From contig JAPWDM010000004.1 in NCBI GenBank assembly GCA_035578155.1, positions 36,764,394-36,828,393 of the forward strand: a stretch of 64,000 nucleotides of DNA, given 5' to 3'. Below the pieces are notes generated by a model that saw nothing but the letters and a program-made list of their open reading frames with translations, had not been told where the DNA came from and did no database searches. Position numbers and translations under genes: made by a program. The DNA comes from Brachynemurus nebulosus (taxonomy: Eukaryota > Arthropoda > Insecta > Neuroptera > Myrmeleontidae). This document shows positions 60,313 to 64,000 of this stretch, one piece after another; positions within the stretch are counted from its first letter, which is position 1; the number at the start of each line of letters is the position of its first letter.

Positions 60313-60725
60313 TAATTAGCTGTATCCGCGACGTTGTTCGCGCATAAAAGTGTGAGAAGTATATAAGTATGTAAGTATAATAATTATAAAGCGTTTGCAT
60401 AGAACAACAATAGTTTTGCGTAATGCATGCACATGCTCAAAATGATTTTTCTATTTTCCCGTGGGAATGAGACATTTTCCCGGAGTAAATAGTATCTTAA
60501 ATGTTGAGCCAGGTAATAGGTTATCACCACACCAAATTTTATTAAAATCCGTCCAGTAGTTTTAGCGTGATTGTGAACAGACAGACAGACAGATAAGAAT
60601 TTTAAAAATCGCTGTTTTGATATCTACATCGATAATTATTTACAATACCACTGGTACTGTACCAGTACAATTTTCAAAAAATATTCCATGTACAGAAATG
60701 GACTCGTTACAGCTGTATAGATAGT
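60313..60725 (+). repeat. V family copy, one unit
   Basis: AGCTGTATCCGCGACGTTGT to AATATTCCATGTACAGAAAT with a single 150-bp unit. It lacks the MITE that interrupts copy 1 and so provides its empty site (TATCTACATCGATAA). Confidence 0.8.
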
Positions 60726-61499
60726 AAAAATTAGGGGTGTTTTGAATTTCTTTTGACGTCAACTTTGAAAATACGAAGAAATTTTTCCAGTAAATTATTC
60801 AATTTTTTTTTTTTATTTCTGTCCAATCAAACAGTTAGGAACTCAAAATCCTAAAAAGAAGAAAATTTGTCTACTGACTACTGTCAAAGAAACGGAAATA
60901 TAACAGATTTGAAATAATACGATAGAGACTTCACTATGCATGTTAAGGTTGGACTTTCATTAGAGAATGAAATTGACTTGAATGAAATAAGGGTTTCGTT
61001 CTTCCTTTAAAGTTACGGAACCCTAAAAATCGATTTTCGTAAAGTGAAAATTGCTAAAAGCATAACTGTAAGTATATACTCTGTTAATTAAAAAAAAATA
61101 TTTTTTACCTTTGATAGTACTCAATCTTTATCAGAACAGTACATCACTCATTTTCTCCCAAACTCTCATTCTCTTTCCCCCATTCGGTTCGGTAATTAAA
61201 TAATTACTATTATTTTTATTTTAACTGTATAAGTCCAATATATCTCAAAATTATTATTAGAAGGACAAATAAAATTGGGTAAACTACACTATTGGCTGTT
61301 ACAAATTTACAATCTTACTACATCACATATATCGTAATAAACATCTGTGAAATAGGTTCTTTTTATTTTAATCACATTCCGGCTTCTTAATACCTTTATA
61401 TTTCACATGTTCAAAAGTAAATGGACCAAAAATATAATACAACATGTGTGTACATTAGAGCCTTACATAACACGGTGATTAAATAAATACTGTTTATAT
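60726..61499. other. Spacer, nothing recognised
   Basis: No supported feature in about 770 bp. Confidence 0.35.
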
Positions 61500-61501
61500 T
61501 A

Positions 61502-62042
61502 CAGCTAAACCTTTTTTATGCGGTGGATAGGAACCGCATAAAAAAAATCACACACAAAAAAAATATATTCAAAAACTTCATAAATAAGCTATAAGAAGTA
61601 TAGTTCGGTCCAGATTGTAAAAAAAAACTTTTTTTATGCGGTGGATCGGGACCGCATAAAAAAAATTTCATCGAAAATACATACATAAGTCAGAACGCTC
61701 AAAAACCTACGATTTGCTTAGAGGTTCCTTTTCTAAACATGATAAAGTATTAATTTACACGTGAAAACATTTTATTTAATTTTTATAATATTATAAAAAT
61801 TCTGAAAAATACCTACAAAGTATAAAAACTGAATGATGCAATAACATATTTTTATGCAATGTACTGATTAAACGGTTAAGAACCATTAAAAATTAATTTT
61901 TTCAAAGAAAGTTATTATAGTCAATGTTTAATTTTCTTACTTTCTCTTGCTTTTGATTCACATTATCCACTTTAATGGAAATTTTCTAAAAACCGCATAA
62001 AAAGAATCGCACAAAAAAAGACCGCATAAAGAGGTTTAGCTG
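61502..62042. mobile_element. GCGGT-type MITE, complete, 541 bp, TA target
   Basis: Inverted ends CAGCTAAACCTTTTTTATGC and CAGCTAAACCTCTTTATGCG, with TA outside both (61500-61501 and 62043-62044). Repeated ACCGCATAAAAA words lie near both ends and once inside. Non-coding. The CAG..AAACCT start and the TA target resemble the Tigger element at 8803 (CAGTGAAACCT), so pogo/Tigger mobilisation is plausible. Other copies lie at 41722 and 54443. Confidence 0.9.
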
Positions 62043-62069
62043 TATTGTGGATTTATTAACCGTGTTACA

Positions 62070-62775
62070 CACAGCCGCACCCGCGACGTTGTTCGCGCAA
62101 AGCATTGTTATAAACTCAATGAGAAGTATGTAAGTGTAATAATTATACAGAACTTGCAAAGAATAATAATTTTTGTGTAATGCATGCACATGCTCAAAAT
62201 GGTTTTTCTATTTTCCCGTGGGAATAAGGAATTTTCCCGGAGTAAAAATTATCTCAAATGTTGACCCAAGTAATAGGTTATCACCACACCAAATTTCATC
62301 AAAATCCGTCCAATAGTTTTTGTGCAATACGTGCACATGCACAAAATAGTTTTTCTATTTTCCCGTGGGAATGAGGCATTTTCCCGGAGTAAAAAATATC
62401 TTAAATGTTGCCCTAGGTAATAAGTTATCACCACACCAAATTTTATTAAAATCCGTTCAATAGTTTTTGCTTAATGTGTGCACATGCTCAAAATGGTTTT
62501 TCTATTTTCCCGTGGGAATGAGAAATTTTAACGGAGTAAATAGTATTTTAGATGTTGACCCAGGTAATAAGTTATCATCACACCAAATTTCATTAAAATC
62601 CGTCCAATAATTTTTGCGTGATGCGTGAACAGACAGGCAGACAGACAGACAAAAATTCTAAAAATCGCTGTTTTGGTATCTACATCGATAACTATTTACA
62701 GTACCAGTACAATTTTCAAAAAATATTCCATGTACAGAAATGGTCTCGTTACAATTTTATTATATGTATAGATTA
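62070..62775 (+). repeat. V family copy, three units
   Basis: From CAGCCGCACCCGCGACGTTG to TTTATTATATGTATAGATTA. Three units of about 150 bp each carry TTTTTCTATTTTCCCGTGGG and TTATCACCACACCAAATTT or a close variant, then AGACAGACAGAC and the V tail. Short ORFs on both strands are shadows. Confidence 0.82.
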
Positions 62776-63689
62776 TGTAAAGCTGACATGTGAAAAACGA
62801 TTTTGATTAGGAAATGTTATACAGCAAGTACCTAAAATATTAATGCATAACGAGAATCGGATATTGAGAAATTTCCGTAAGAATGACATATTATCTAAAC
62901 ATTATGTTTTGAAAGTAATTTATACTTATGTTTTTATGTCTATATAAAAATACATATCCTAATCTAGAGAGATTTTAATAAAAGATGAAGTGAATTTAAA
63001 AGAAAATTATCCATTTATTTAGGGAGCTATTATGAGTAATTCTTTGAAGATTCTGTGTATCACTAATTTTACAAAATGGACTTACGTGTTTAGATTGAAA
63101 ACAAGCGAAAATGAAAAGACTTGTGGGTGGCTTCTATTAAATTATCCAGAAATAAAATTGCTGTAAATCGAGACAATAGATGAGATTGTAATTGTTTAGA
63201 CGTCATTATGATAAAACGACAACAATTTTTGCTAATCTCCAAAACGATAATATGTATTCAGTTACATGGAGAAAAAGTCGTCAAGTGCGTGTTTGACACG
63301 CATTATTTAGGGCTACTCAGGAATTATGTGTTGTATGTTGTATGAATCATTACATGTTGTATGATTAGTAAGAAACCTGCAAAAAATTTTGATAATTATA
63401 CCATAGCTACAAGTTAAGGATATTATGGAGGTACTTAAAAATGGTGACAGTCTTATGAAAATTTGTGCGAATAATGGTTTTTCTAAATTTAATCGACTGT
63501 GAAAATTTAAATTAGATTCACTACAGCGTTTAAAAGTTATTGCAGGTTTAATTTTTGCTCACTTTTAACATGCAGTCTAATTGAGTTTTCAATAGAAACC
63601 GAATATAAACCAGCTTTTAATGCTTAGAAAAAATGGTGATAAGGCTCTTGTTTTTGTTTTAGATGTTAGGAAAAACGCTTATACAACTT
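62776..63689. other. Spacer, nothing recognised
   Basis: No coding frame, repeat border or RNA gene supported. Confidence 0.35.
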
Positions 63690-63960
63690 TTTTTACCCCC
63701 AAATTTACCAAAATAGCCCCTCTAGTAAGTCCGACTCTGGCTTTGTATATATCAGTAGAAAGCTCTCTAAAAATGAAGTGTTGTGTCAATTTAAAATTTT
63801 TCTTTATCTGCCGCAGTTTTCAAGTAATCTAGCAAAATTGAAATTTTACCCTAATTTTGAGGGGTAATTTCACTTCTTAAATGGCGACTGTGTCAGATGA
63901 AAAAAATCGGGTCCGTTATTTTGGTCGACCCTACGGGTTGTCCCCATTTACTCTTTTCTC
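63690..63960 (+). repeat. S-like repeat fragment
   Basis: AAGTCCGACTCTGG, GTATATATCAGTAGAAAG, ATGAAGTGTTGTGTC and GAGGGGTAATTTCACTTC resemble the outer part of the long hairpin (about 17190 and 17760) and the S arms (23890, 27090). It may be a part of one dispersed family cut by the window end. Confidence 0.5.
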
Positions 63961-64000
63961 GTCTCTTTTGATCCCAATTTTTCATAGAGAAGAAATTATA

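Overview
The window looks like a piece of an AT-rich insect (arthropod) genome and consists almost entirely of transposable elements (TEs) and repeats. The evidence is eukaryotic: BEL/Pao, Penelope-like and non-LTR retroelement fragments, a pogo/Tigger DNA transposon, a Crypton with a spliceosomal-type intron, many MITEs with TTAA, TA, TAA or 8-bp target duplications, and ten long (TA)n tracts. I found no host protein-coding gene, rRNA or functional tRNA. The species and order cannot be fixed from the sequence alone.

Layout. 1-4.3 kb: a BEL/Pao retrotransposon on the minus strand, cut by the window edge, with gag broken by two frameshifts and pol open to position 1. 4.3-5.3 kb: the 3' part of a Penelope-like element (reverse transcriptase end plus GIY-YIG nuclease). 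5.3-8.8 kb: AT-rich sequence, a (TA)n tract and relics of two dispersed repeat families, called YZ and T here. 8.8-12.6 kb: a complete Tigger element with TA-flanked ends; its transposase gene is split by a 1.6-kb hAT element with a perfect 8-bp duplication. 13.0-13.8 kb: a TTAA-bounded element. 14.2-14.7 kb: a short YZ copy. 16.7-18.3 kb: a near-perfect 1.5-kb hairpin. 18.7-20.8 kb: TTAA MITEs, one carrying a 693-bp foldback insertion whose empty site is present near 31.12 kb. 21.2-23.7 kb: repeat V and a GC-poor element with GGTCAC ends, each with a nested MITE. 23.8-27.2 kb: a YZ element with an array of about nine 120-bp units, lying between the arms of a further inverted repeat (family S). 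28.7-32.8 kb: several MITEs and a 2.1-kb TIR element (Q). 33.1-34.8 kb: a decayed transposon with a three-exon Myb/SANT-like gene. 35-43 kb: repeat fragments, a TTAA MITE, a second Penelope-like pseudogene with a snap-back 5' end, and a LINE scrap. 43.1-58.3 kb: four copies of family X; one lies directly upstream of a tyrosine-recombinase (Crypton) pseudogene. 58.5-64 kb: more YZ, T, V and S copies and a complete 541-bp MITE.

The genes do not form a pathway. The window is a layered record of insertions: hAT into Tigger, foldback into a TTAA MITE, that MITE family into Q, X into a hAT-like element, MITEs into V. The most interesting features are the Crypton/X-family association, the long hairpins that could form double-stranded RNA, and two repeat families that carry a (TA)n tract at a fixed internal position.
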